In this document: piece by piece, positions 25,601 through 37,424 of the stretch | How the letters are laid out: each line of letters begins with the position of its first letter | Position numbering within the stretch: position 1 is the stretch's first letter | From: Halicephalobus mephisto | Taxonomy: Eukaryota; Nematoda; Chromadorea; Rhabditida; Panagrolaimidae | Assembly: GCA_009193035.1 (NCBI GenBank) | Contig: SWDT01000363.1 | Location: 1-61,595 of the forward strand | Direction: 5' to 3' | Length of the DNA: 61,595 bases | The notes under the pieces: model-generated | What the model saw: only the letters and a program-made list of their open reading frames with translations | The model's database searches: none | What the model was told of the DNA's origin: nothing | Translations under genes and position numbers: made by a program

Positions 25601-28375
25601 TCCGAGTCGTCGGGTTAAAGCCAATTCGGGCAATAATTCAAAATACTCAACAGTGGTCGTTGTTCGACCAAACCCCCTTGCCAGAACAGTCAAAAATACA
25701 ATTCCAAAAAGTATAGGAGTAACGACCATTGTTCAAAGTAATCCGTCTTCCACTATCGTCCCTTTGATCACAGACAAAAACCAAAAACTCAGAAGTGTAA
25801 GTACAGCACCTATCGTTAGATCTCTTGATAGTGGGATTTCCCTTGGTGGGTATGTTTACGAGTCTACTGAAAGTACATCTTCTCGTTCGTCTACGAGTAA
25901 CTCGAAAATGTCAACCCCAAGTGGCTCAAAACGCTCCAGTCCAACGACCTCAAAGTTCCGTCCAATTCCAATAAACATCTTACAGACACAAAGAAACGGA
26001 GAAGGTCTAAATGAGCGACAGGTGTTCCTTACCTCAGAAAGTCCAAACTCATTTAACGCAAGAGAGGTGAGTTTCGTTATTTTTTAACTGCGTCGAATCA
26101 GCTGATAGGCAGTTGATCGCTGCTCTGCTTGATAATATCCAGCCGGTCTGATCTTTTAGCTATTTTTTTATTCCTGTGTTTCTGTTATTGGAGACGGAAT
26201 TTTTCTGATGTATTAATGGACTTCCTATGGGACGACACGAACTCAGTATGCTTTTTATTGGACCGTAGTCAGTAATTGAGTGCGTAATTAGTGAGCTTCC
26301 CACCAGTTTTCTTTGCTCCATGTCAGTTACCTTGACAACCAAGTTTGCTGAGTTTCTTTATTGTTCTTTAAATTCATGATATAACGTCCTTCCGTGTGTT
26401 ACCCCCGTTAAATACTCTCTCTTTTATCTCCGTTTAATCGATATCATTAAGTTGCCAAAACGACGGAAGATAGTGTCATTTCAAATACGGGGCGTTTTCT
26501 GATTCCGACAGCAGCGGTCGGGAAGAACATGGAAAAGTAGTCGTATCGACTCTCAATCTGGCTGATACGTGTCCTTGTCAATAGGTTGTCTGATTACAGT
26601 TCAGTTTTCCTTTCTTAAAACCAATCAATTTCATTTTTATTCTGGTTCGCTGAAAAAATTCCAAGTTTAAAAATAACTTGAATCATCCACTGAGCGCAAT
26701 GCATTGGTTTATTAACCTTGAAAAAATCTCTAGCTTTAATTTTCCAGCTTGACGACATTATCATTGACGAAATCCTCCAGCTAGAAGACGAAGCTCAACA
26801 GCGCGGTGGTTCTGGAAAAAATCAATCGGTAGGGTTTTGATGCTTAGCTAATCAAGGCTTAAATGTTACTGCGTGAATGGCTTAACATTTAGAATTAACC
26901 TTTTGGAAAATTGCATTTTTTACTTGACTAATTAGCTTGTTTTCAGCTTCCAATTAGTGTTTCATTCAACGACAATCTCACAACGTTGCCATCAAACTTG
27001 CATGGGGGTATGGGCTCCAACCATGGAGGGTCTGGAGCCCGGCCAATTCCTAGTGGCGGGTCCTCCGGAAATTCGCTTCAAAGCGGGTCTCCTAATGGTC
27101 CAATAGGGATTCCTATTGGAAATTCGGTCAGCTTCCGACAGGTCGTTTCTTCCTCTGCACCTACGTCTAGCTTCGATATGGAAGCGTTTGTCCGCGGAGG
27201 TCGAGGAGGTTCAAACTCTTCTAATCAGTCCGGTGGTCATAATGCTGATACTGATTTTTACCGAGACAGAAGAAAGAAAGACATTCATAACATGAGTGAG
27301 TCTTGGTTTCCGATGAAGAGTATTAAAAATTAATTTAGTTGAGAGAAGGCGACGCTATAACATCAATGACCGGATCAAAGAATTGGGATTAATGTTACCA
27401 AAAAGTACAGCAGAAGAAATGAAATTGAATAAGGGGACTATTTTGAAAGCTTCTTGTGACTATATCCGACAACTGCAACAAGATCGTGATGTAATGCTTA
27501 AACAACAACAAGAAAAACAAAGATTGGAAGAAGCTGCGAGACTTTACGCCAAAAGGATTAGGGAACTGGAGGAGCATTTGCAGAAAAACGGAGTTGGTGT
27601 TCCAGAAGGCACGAATGTTCCTCCATTATCTGCAATTACAACGGAAATTCATCCAAGTCATGTCCGTCCAATTAAACAAGAACCTTTTGAAGAACCTTTG
27701 TCGCCGTCGCAAACCCCTACTGGTTCATACGTAAGCCAATTTACAAAAGTAAATACTCCCAAGTAATTGTTTAGACATCTTCGGGGTTTATGAACCAGAT
27801 GCAAGAAATGCAAATTGCCAGCCCTGGGGGTTATCATCAGGGAAATGGCCCTATAGTGGGCTCTCTTCCTTCTGACTCCTCCTTCGGTCATTACCACCGA
27901 CACAATTTTTTTCCATCCAGTAGCCCGATAACGACTCCGCAGAACTCCAGTAATCATGGGTCTTTGAGTGAGTATGGAACCCCAAATTCAGCTTGGTCAC
28001 CCTTAGCTGGGTCTTTGCAGCAATCCATGTTGCAAAACAGCAACTTTGACTTTGTCATGGAAGACTTGACTACTCAGGTGAGATTGCAATCTAGTATAAA
28101 CTCTTACCGAATGTGAATGTCTTCCAAAATTCCCCGATCTTTTAAGGCATAGTGGTAGTGCTTCTAACCAACTTCTAACTAATATCTATCATCCTGTTTT
28201 ATTCTGTGAAAACTGTCAGTTCTTTCAGAATCGCAACTTGCAAGATCCAATGTTGGGTGGCATTTCCAATCAAATGAGTCCCGACATCCAGTGGGATCAG
28301 GCCGGATTCTCCCCAGAGTCGCAACAGAACTCCAACACCTCGAATGCCCACAATTCCCTGAGTATTGATTATTGA
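22691..28375 (+). CDS. hlh-30: MiT/TFE-family bHLH-leucine-zipper transcription factor (TFEB orthologue)
   Basis: Exons: 22691-22741, 25449-26066, 26748-26828, 26947-27295, 27339-27730, 27775-28077, 28229-28375; these sum to 1941 bp (646 residues plus stop) in frame. Features in order: a short N-terminus [17 protein letters not shown]; a Ser-rich region with RSGRRRR; an acidic [15 protein letters not shown] block matching the MiT activation helix; a Gly-rich linker; the basic region [23 protein letters not shown] ([15 protein letters not shown] ... [16 protein letters not shown]); a leucine-zipper coiled coil; and a Pro/Ser-rich tail with [12 protein letters not shown], a sumoylation-like site. 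HLH-30/TFEB drives autophagy and lysosomal genes and is controlled by TORC1-dependent phosphorylation and nuclear export. Intron 1 (2.7 kb) holds a fold-back element. Other 5' exons or isoforms are possible. Confidence 0.95.
24049..25281. mobile_element. Fold-back transposable element with about 160-bp inverted repeats, in hlh-30 intron 1
   Basis: The stretch 24049-24211 (aattcgtgtaacttattgta ... gagatttggcgaagtgtt) reappears as its reverse complement at about 25121-25281 (aacacttcgccaaatctc ... acaataagttacacgaatt), with a small number of mismatches and indels. The interior of about 0.9 kb is very AT-rich and carries only a short open frame (24747-24980) without recognised domains. It looks like a non-autonomous DNA element with long terminal inverted repeats. 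I could not confirm a target-site duplication. Confidence 0.75.
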
Positions 28376-29473
28376 TTTGCGCTATGTACAAAATTGTAAA
28401 TATGTACATTTTCTAATTAGGTCGTCTATGAGATTTTGAGAAATCTGCTTAGCTTTTCTCATTGTACAGATGTTCCTTTCTTGCACATAAACGACCTATA
28501 AGTGTTGCACAGTCTGAAACAATTTAATCCTCTGTTCACCTCCTTTTTACTGGTGTATCTTTGTATTTATTTCAAAACAGAGTATTGTTGTTCCAGAGAA
28601 CTTGCTTTTTATACTTTTCTAATGTGTTCAAACTCAAAGTTGTTACAGGGATATAGTATTCTATCGATGCACAAATTGTACAATTAGAAGTTCTGCAAAA
28701 CTGGTCATAAACCCACATCTTGTAAAACTGACTTATCCGCTTATATTGCTTCTGACTTGTATATTGCCCCTCCTTGGTTCCAGAAGTCTTTATCGGGGAG
28801 TATGGGTCTGAATCCTTGCATTCTCAGCACTGCCCGCGCTTTTGGAGCCTAACAATTCGAATTGTACTAAAACTGCGGTGAAAAGCTATTCTTTGGTCCC
28901 TTTGTACATTTGTTCCCTCATTTACTTTGCAAAGATGTTTCATAGAGAGATTTAAATAAAATGAAAATCTTTGAATCCTAATTTCACAGATGATGGGCAA
29001 TAAACGAGTAAAAACGAATGAAAGTGAGTCGGTCAAATTGAAGAGGTCATAATGTCTTCCGGGCATCAACGATCCGTCTGCAGGATTTTCTTTTCCGGTT
29101 TTCAACGTGAATAATTCTCCGGATAATTGTTTTGCCTTGGAACTACTTCTTTGGCTTTTGGTAGAATATTTCGGCTTTAAATCGTTGTTGATTATCTTGC
29201 TGATTAGTGATATGAAAGAAACCCGTTTTGCATCTCCGAAACTCGAAAAATTTAGTAATGACCTTTGAAAATAAAAGCCTGTTCAACTCGATGAATCCTT
29301 TCAAATCAGCGTTTGGAAGTTGTTCGTTGTTTCATGACCGGATGCTTTTCTCGGGATTTAAACTCGATCGTGAATAAACCGGTCACTTCTCGGAGAGAGA
29401 ATCCATTATTTTTTCGATTTCGTCTTCAATGTCACTTTTTATGTTCTGAAAAGGTTGATCTGATTCTTCCAGA
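28376..29473. other. hlh-30 3' UTR and intergenic DNA
   Basis: No coding frame of interest. An hlh-30 3' UTR is expected in the first few hundred bases. The final bases (ttgatctgattcttccag, then aATG) look like a trans-splice acceptor for the next gene. Confidence 0.5.
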
Positions 29474-32400
29474 ATGACTAGAAGGACATGTCTATTGGTA
29501 ATTATATTTTTTGTTCTATTTTTAGGCAAGTTTTTGAATAAGTTGTGAAATTTTATACATGAAACTACTATAGAAGTAAAATCTCTTGATGGCGAAGTCG
29601 TCGAAGAAATTGATGACGGACATTCAAGTTCTGGAACGATCCTGAGGAAACAACAAGGTCGGACACAATCATCAAGCTCCGGAGGAGTGATATTTTTAGC
29701 TAGAAGTCAACGACCAAGAGCTTCTGCTGTCCGTACTTTCCACGATGCTTATGTTGGAGGAGATCGGACTCCTAAGGTAAAAGTAATCGACAATGAACGT
29801 CAAGGATTCGTAAGTTACCTCAATTTCGAAAGAATGATCCAATGATTGTTTCCAGGAACACGATCTCCATACTGCTTATAGACTTCCATTACAACGTCTT
29901 TCTGATCGACAACTCAATCTTCTGTTAACTAAGTATTCTCCAGAAACCACTCAGGAGAATCACTCACAGGTTTATCCAAAGGAATTTAGAAACTTGTATT
30001 TGATGAATTATTTCAGATGGATCGTATCGATATGATCAACAAAGTGCAAGAAAAAATTATTGAACGATCCCAAAGCAGACTCATTAGACCAACCTTGTTG
30101 ACTAATATCAACACATTCCCAGAAGAAGTCACGATTGATTCCCAACCTGCCATTGATTCACTATCTCATCAAAGGACGACTGTTGGTTCCATTGTAGGTA
30201 CTACACCGTCATCACCAATTGCCATAAGAAAGCCGGAAATCCGCAGAAGTCAGAAACGCATTCCGGAGCTGGAAACGGTAGAAGAATCGAGTTCTCATGG
30301 CCATAGAACTGCCCATAATTTAAGAGAAATGAAAGCTATGCTTCATCAAGTAAAGGCGCGTTATGATGGCGCGAAACTCGCATATTTGAGAAGACTTCGG
30401 GAGCTGAATGAGAGAAAAATCACATTAGCAGTCCCCAAAAAAGTAGAGCCGAAGAAAGCAACGAAGACCTCTACGAAAGATGTACATTTGGTTGTCGATA
30501 GTGAAGCACAATCAGAAGTAAAGAAATACAAGAAAACAGAAACCAAACAGGGATTCTCAATGGCCGATAGTCTCCGTCAAATCATTGCCCGTGTTAAGAC
30601 TCAGAAAAAGAAGATTAAGCTTCATGATGGAGGAAATGATGAAGAAGTAAAAGCAGAAGTGCCGAAAGTTATCATCCCACCTCGAGCTTCTCCAATTCCG
30701 AAGATATTCGCTGTAAATACCGAAGAAATGGAAAAAGAACACGTCTCATCAGTTCCCAAGGTGATTGGCTTAAATCTTCATTCTGGAGGGGAAAACGATA
30801 AAGAAGAGACTATTTCCTCTTCTTCCGCTTCTCAACATTATAATGAGCAATCAGCCCAACGACAATTCTCTTTCAATATGAAGAAAGTATCTACTTTGAC
30901 GACAAATGAATTGATTAACCAATTACACGAGGAATTAAAAACAAGTGTAACACCAATTCCATCAACAAGTCCAGCAACAATAATAGAACACATTGAAGAA
31001 TCAACAACTGTGAAAACTGAGCAAGAGTAAGTTAATACGTTACTCATGAAATTATAATGAATGTTTAGGGAAAAACCAGAAGAATTAATTGTATCTAGCG
31101 ATGAATATGATTTGGATGCCTTCGCAACTGAAACTAATGAAGAAGCCATTTGTGATGCCATTTCTTGTAATTTCGAAAAAGGAGATTTGTGCCAATGGGA
31201 AGCGAGTTCAGATGAAATCAGTCCTGGTGATCCTCACTATCGACGTAGATACAGACAAGCCCACTATGTCCAAAGAACTTGGCATAACTGGCAAGGACGG
31301 TACCGTAATCATGTCACTGGCATTGCCAGAGCTCGTAAGTTTTCTCTATCTAATGTAAAATTTGTTGTCTGAGAAAATCAATTACCTTAAGGAATTAGAA
31401 TTACCAAATTTCTTCGATTTAGGTAAGACTTTACATAGTGTATAGTGATAATAAGTTCTTATACGAATGGAGATATATTTTATAATTCATCCATTAATAC
31501 ATATTAATGCATTTTGTAAAATCTTCTATGAGTATATATACCATATATTTCCCTTCATGTTAATCTAATGTGCTCGTTATTATACGATAATACAGCCATT
31601 AGAAACATTATCCGTTGGGGGTTCCCCAAAAATCTATAAATTAAAAATCCAAGGGATGATTTAGCATTATTTTTGTATTTTTAACATATACTCTATATGA
31701 TCTGGAAATTTCATTATAGTCGTGTACAACAAAATCCAAGAAATGTTTCAAATTAAATTTGAACGAAATATAAACTTATTTAAAAAACTAAATATCAAAA
31801 CATTTCGTAATCCAAAAAGTGATGTTTATAGTTTCCATGATCACTGCAATGAATCTAGTACACATGAATTTCTTTTATTCAACTTTATTGTAAAGTTTCC
31901 TTCAATGAATTGTATATGTGAACTTGAAATTGAAAATTATCTAGGTTAAAGTGTATTTTAGAAAGTACAAAAATGATTTACAGAGTGACTTTTTGAATTA
32001 TAAAATATTTAAGTTAAAATATTACCTCTTTGTAATCAATGTACTAGGTGTTAAACTTTTTGTGATTTTCGAATTATTTTGAATTCAAATTTTTCTGTTA
32101 CTTGAAAATTCTCAATATCTAATCAAACTTAGAATTTCCTTAGCCTTCAACTTTCGAGATTTATCATATTTACATTCCGTTTGCATTTACCCTAAAAGTT
32201 TTCTTCACCTTTATTGTAAACGATTATAAGCACAACTTTGTAAGACCGTATGAAACGCTTGTTGAAGGATTTAAATTAACGCTAAATCACATCTCGAATT
32301 TTCTGCTTATATATTTCTGTTCTATTCTTAATCAATTTTGTACCTAGCAATTATACTATCACATAATAATGAATAGATTGTGTCGATATTACCAAATACG

Positions 32401-33004
32401 GTTAATGTTTATTTATAGAAGAATTATATGACATATGTAACAAATACTAATGGATGAATTAAAATACGAACTTTCATTTTGTAATAACTTGTTTTTACTA
32501 TCTTCACTGTATATGTGAAGCTTAATCCAGGCAATTTGGTACTACAAATTCCCCAAGATGTTCAATTTGCTTAGTTCTCTCAGGCAATTTTTATAACACA
32601 CCGTTTCAGAAGTATTCTCGTTTGAAAACCAACGTTTTGCTGCTGCTTATGTCCGTCCGTTCCAAAGAGCTACATTGACGGGAAGATTACTGTCAGGAGA
32701 ACAGGAAACAATTCGCTTCAGAGCTTGGGAAGCTACTCGAAACGTCCAATTAAGGTTATGTTGTGATACCACTGAGAATTGTGTCTTCGAAACGGAAATC
32801 GGAGTCTTCCGCGGTAATCGCAGATGGCGTGAACACACAGCTACATGTCCTGCAGGAACATCTAAGGTGATTTTCGAATGTATCAACCACGGGATCTACC
32901 AAGGGGCATGCGGACTCGACAATATCCACCTCGTTAATTTATACTGTCCTCAAATCATTCCACTCGTTCCCATTATTGACAACGGAGATGCCAGAAGATT
33001 CTAA
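29474..33004 (+). CDS. Secreted MAM-like domain protein with long charged N-terminal region
   Basis: ATG at 29474 gives a signal peptide (CLLVIIFFVLFL). The first intron, 29526-29573 (48 bp), appears to be GC-AG (AG|gcaagt ... actatag). Later exons join in frame: ERQGF|EHDLH, ENHSQ|MDRID, EQE|EKPEE, and GIARA|QVFSFEN across the 1,275-bp intron 31335-32609. The middle is hydrophilic, with many Lys/Glu and Ser/Thr. The C-terminal domain runs from CDAISCNFEKGDLCQW to CGLDNIHLVNLYC, the opening and closing signatures of a MAM-type extracellular domain, with a cysteine pair CC and further conserved cysteines. It ends NGDARRF. No transmembrane segment follows, so it is probably a secreted or matrix protein. 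Function unknown. Confidence 0.8.
31440..31990. repeat. Dispersed repeat, copy B (inverse of copy A at 18.5-19.2 kb)
   Basis: Inside the long intron of the MAM-like gene. Contains gtgctcgttattatacgata and ggggttccccaaaaatctat, the reverse complement of sequences at about 19040 and 18995. A plus-strand open frame (31722-31949) runs across it but has no known domain and is shared only in part by copy A. Confidence 0.7.
32200..32520. repeat. Diverged third copy of the same dispersed repeat
   Basis: The segment from cgattataagcacaac to ttcactgtatatgtgaa, including attatactatcacataataatga and aatactaatggatgaattaaaa, aligns loosely by eye with copy A at about 18900-19190, in the same orientation as copy A and opposite to copy B. 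Much more diverged than copies A and B are from each other. Confidence 0.4.
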
Positions 33005-33098
33005 ACAAACGTTACTACACTGCCACTATTTATACCGGTAATTGCCGAGTCTGTAATTAAACAATGACAATAAATCAATCTACCGCTCAACCTAGTAA

Positions 33099-33564
33099 CT
33101 ATGGATCTAGCAAATCCTTTGCTTCATTGATTTTTGCAGCTAGATATGGAGACCCTCCTATAAACATTAAATTATTTTTTGTTTGATATAAAAATAACGA
33201 ACCTCTATCGGGATGATTGAGAATCATGATCTTCTTGTGAGCTTCTCGAATTTTCTGTGGCTTAGAGGTGGGACTAACACCGAGGATCAGTGCAGCTTCA
33301 CGTTTTGACATTTTTGGTTCAAATCCACCTTGATAATATTTGGATAACTGAAAGATGGAATTTTCAATCATTTTCGTAACAATAAAGACTTACAGCTCCA
33401 CTAGGAAGAGCTTCAGTAGCTTTCTTGATTAAATGTTGATTTCGCATCAAGTAACGACCTGCATATCCTACTGCTGCGAGCCCTACACCAGCAAGGATGA
33501 ATCCACCTGTCTGGAAATAGTAATTCATAAGTAAATCACATCGAAATAATGAAAAACTCACCAT
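33099..33564 (-). CDS. dnj-21: Mitochondrial import motor J-protein TIM14 / PAM18
   Basis: About 107 residues. The coding part of exon 1 is only the ATG (33562-33564), followed by a normal 5' splice site. Exon 2 encodes the hydrophobic Gly/Ala-rich membrane segment [20 protein letters not shown] and a short matrix linker; exons 3 and 4 encode the J domain with the HPD motif ([20 protein letters not shown]). The arrangement and size match TIM14, which stimulates mitochondrial Hsp70 at the inner-membrane TIM23 translocase. An in-frame stop lies a few codons upstream of the ATG, supporting this start, and ccttgcag just before it resembles a trans-splice acceptor. The gene is divergent from TBCE and convergent with the MAM-like gene. 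Confidence 0.93.
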
Positions 33565-33706
33565 TTCTGCAAGGAGCAATTTCGTAATTAACCACAGCTA
33601 AGGAATTCCATATATCAAATTTCCCTTTAGGACCATTCCTATTGCCGCGCCTCTTTTCGTATTCATGTGGTTTTCGAAATATCTGTAGATCTCGAGGATT
33701 TGAACT
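33565..33706. promoter_or_regulatory. 142-bp divergent promoter between dnj-21 and tubulin cofactor E
   Basis: The two start codons lie on opposite strands with only 142 bp between them, so 5' UTRs and promoters of both housekeeping genes must overlap or be shared. The interval includes gcgcctcttttcg and attgccgcgcc; no specific factor site was recognised. Confidence 0.6.
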
Positions 33707-35929
33707 ATGGAGTACGTCGGAGAACGGGTTGATGTCAACGGCCATAAAGGCCGAATAATGTACTATGGATCTGTTGAGGGGAAACCTGGATTGTACTTTG
33801 GAATCGATTGGGAAGATCCCAAACGTGGTAGACATGACGGCACTGTCGACGGAATTCGATACTTTCAAGCATCGTGAGTTGTGTTTTGCTATAATTTCAT
33901 ATATAAGTTTCCTTACAGAACTCCAACAAGTGGATCTTTTGTCACTCCGAAGATTGTGTCATTTGGAGAAGACTTTATGAAATCGTTCCTCTCTCATTAT
34001 GTCATGGATTGTGATCCCGAAGGTGGATTGATATCTGATTCTCGTCTCAATCGCGACATTGAGTTTGTACAACGTGACAGGTACATCAGATATGTACAGT
34101 AAGTTGACTACCGTTTATTCATCAACTTAATGAACTCAATTGCTCAGGAATTTCGATAAACTCTTCTCTGTGTCTCTGATCAACAGTGATGTTAAGTACT
34201 TCAAATCTGATGATATCTCATTTCCTAATTGTACTACTTTGATTTTGTCAAAATCCCTGATTGTTTCGTGGGAAATACTCGCGAAAATTACTACACTTTT
34301 TCCTATTCTCCGGTTATTGGATATCTCGTAAGTTCCCCTGTACATTCCTGCTTGTAACGGACATACTCTAGACACAATTACATGGAACCACTGTCCCGAG
34401 TTGAGAATCTTGAATCATGTATTCATACTCCCAAAATCAAAACTCTAAATGCTGATAACTGTGGACTTGATAATGAATCTGTGAGTTGTAATTTATTTTC
34501 ATTATCAAAAGTACAATGTGCAAAGATCAAATCATAGTTTAACCACGATGAACGGTAGTAGTCACAACGGTTTTCTTGACAACAGTGGGTGGTCCTTTAA
34601 ATCCACGTCCACTAACTACTGGTCCACGTCTTCCGAATCCTAGTCCACGTCCACCAACTACTGGTCCACGCCCGAAGCCCATAGGGCCATGTCGCTTAAA
34701 GCGATAGCTGAAATTTTTAACTGAAAAAGGGAAACTTTTATCCAAAGCTTACATTTCGGCGCTGCTGAAGGCAAGGAGAGCACAGAAGAAGGCAACGAAG
34801 AAGAAGATTCTCATTTTCGATTCTGTTGGGGGTGATGACTTGAATGATTCCTTTTATATCTTTCTGATCTGTACGTTCCACCTAATGATTCAAATTGGCC
34901 GATCAACTCAGAGTTATTTCCGTTTTGAACTTTTGGATCTGACTTGGTGCGCATCTTTGTGTCGTATCTTTTTGCTTTAGTCAAATGGAACTAGTTTATC
35001 AGAGTGATCATTGTTGCTTTAGGTACGCCGTCTATTCATTCTATTTCGCGAATTGAACGAGTTGCATATATCCAACAATGAATTCAATACTGTCGAACCC
35101 CCAGACAATTATGAAACTCTTGAAGAACTGTTCATATATGGAAACAAAATATGCAAATTTTCCAACTTAGATTCACTGGCTAAGTTCCCAAGGTAATATT
35201 ATTTTCCCTTCTTGTTTGATCAAAGTTTTGTAGGCTGAAGTACTTATCAATCAGTCAATGTCACTTGAAAGACATTGTCATTAATGCTGATTTCCCTCGC
35301 CTAGAAACTTTAATTATAGATGGAAATGAATTTTCAAAGGTATGCAATATTTTATAACTTTGCTTAATTGGAGCATTTAGTGGGAAGATGTACAAAGCCT
35401 ATCACTGCTTCCAAATCTAAAGAAGTTGACATTAAGATGCTTGATCCCTGGTGAATGTGGTGTCGATAATCGGGAAATTATTATTTCCAAGCTCGAGGAT
35501 CTCATTGAACTGGATCATTGTGACATCTCACCCATTGAAAGGAAAAATGCTGAAAGACAGTTTCTTCTACGAATTGGGGTAATGCGACCAATTGCTGAAG
35601 TTCATCATAAAGATGTTGAGAGACTGTCTGTGAAGCATGATTTCTACTTTGGTGATGGTGGACCTGTGGAGGAACATCCCGATTTCATCACAATACGCTT
35701 CCAATATAGAGACAAGTGGTTTGAAAAGGCATTTCCCCAATCGATGGAATTAATCCGAGCTGCAACCTTGGTCTGTCGACGTGTTGGCGGTAATCCTCGT
35801 GCAATTACTTACTACATTAGAAGTAACAATGGAGTCGATGACCCACAAGAAATTACTGTGCAACCGTACACTTTACTCAGTAGTTTCGCTTTTGGTCCTG
35901 ATAACCTCATCATTATGGTTGATCGATAA
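33707..35929 (+). CDS. tbce-1: Tubulin-specific chaperone E (tubulin folding cofactor E)
   Basis: N-terminal CAP-Gly domain (VGERVDVNGHKGRIMYYGSV ... GLYFGIDWEDPKRGRHDGTV, then GSFVTPKIVSFG), then leucine-rich repeats spread over several exons (for example LNELHISNNEFN, LKYLSISQCHLKDI, LETLIIDGNEF), then a ubiquitin-like domain (ITIRFQYRDKWFEKAFPQSM ... LLSSFAFGPDNLIIMV). This order is diagnostic of TBCE, which dissociates and refolds alpha/beta-tubulin dimers with cofactors C and D. Exon joins are in frame (QAS|TPTSG, YVQ|NFDKL, DIS|HNYME, NES|VRRLF, FPR|LKYL, FSK|WEDVQ). The NES|VRRLF intron (about 34481-35022) hosts a nested gene on the other strand. Confidence 0.93.
34539..34814 (-). CDS. 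Small secreted Gly/Arg-rich peptide, nested in a TBCE intron
   Basis: Two exons (34814-34753 and 34707-34539, intron 45 bp) encode a typical signal peptide (MRIFFFVAFFCALLAFSSAE), a YRFKR dibasic site, then a repeated Gly/Arg/Pro sequence: GFGRGPVVGGRGLGFGRRGP, VVSGRGF, with a tail VVKKTVVTTTVHRG. The overall form resembles nematode secreted Gly-rich peptides (neuropeptide-like or antimicrobial types), but I cannot assign a family. The gene lies entirely in the intron between two LRR exons of tubulin cofactor E, in antisense orientation, so it must have its own promoter. Confidence 0.75.
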
Positions 35930-36274
35930 CATTTGATATTACTTTTTATTAATTAAAAAAATAGAAATTTGATTCGGAGAACAATAAAAAGCAGACAAGT
36001 CCGAGTCTCGTAAACAAGGTCCTGACGCGACTGACCAACCTTTTGCTCTCCAACGGAAGTTGTGCGGATTTCATTGAATTCTATCTTATTCATTTGCTCC
36101 ACTGTCTAATCCATTGATTAAATTTTTTAATCTTGTTATTACTGGATTTGAACCAATAGAATGTTTTATAAATGATTCAAAATATGTTTTAATATATGAA
36201 AAACGTTTAATTCGTGTAGTCGGTCAGTACCGTTTATGATTCATTACCGTTATTTCAGCCGATTACTCATAATC
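35930..36274. other. Short intergenic interval, TBCE 3' end to ARF6 start
   Basis: 345 bp. Contains a probable TBCE polyadenylation signal (aataaa near 35983) and a likely trans-splice acceptor ttatttcag ending at 36258, 16 bp before the ARF6 ATG. Nothing else seen. Confidence 0.5.
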
Positions 36275-36982
<708 letters not shown>

Positions 36983-37424
36983 CCTGCCTATTTTAATTTA
37001 AATAATTGATTTGTACATTATTGGAGCTTTTGAACAATTTTTCATATGTGCAAACATTCAGCAGACATTGTCGATGAAATTTAACTACGAAATGCTCACT
37101 TTTTCCATGATTAAATTATTCAATTTGGAGTAAAAGAGATAAATTTATGTAATTGTTGCATAAGAGAACCAATGTCGTCAAAGAAAACGAATTTATGTTC
37201 TTTTACTAGGCCTTGACCCGTTTTTGAATTGACTGCTCCACTGATCCGGGGCCGCCATGGGTGCGAATTTTCGGATGGACGTTTTTGACTTTTTGAGGAT
37301 TCGTTCTGCTGGAAGCATCGTGAGCAACTTTGACCTAAATAATTGAATTAAAGATTTCCGAGCATAGTTCAGCCCTCAAGGTCTGTCTCCTCCTCAGTTA
37401 CAGCTGTTTTCGAAATTGATACTC
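36983..37424. other. Intergenic interval upstream of the PAN-ZP gene
   Basis: 442 bp. ARF6 3' UTR and probable promoter of the PAN-ZP gene. A GC-richer patch lies at about 37200-37400 (tgatccggggccgccatgg). No gene seen. Confidence 0.45.

Noticed and set aside
33536..33868. 110-codon minus-strand frame overlapping the TBCE start
   Set aside because: Antisense to the CAP-Gly exon and to the divergent promoter; no domain, and it clashes with the well-supported dnj-21 start.
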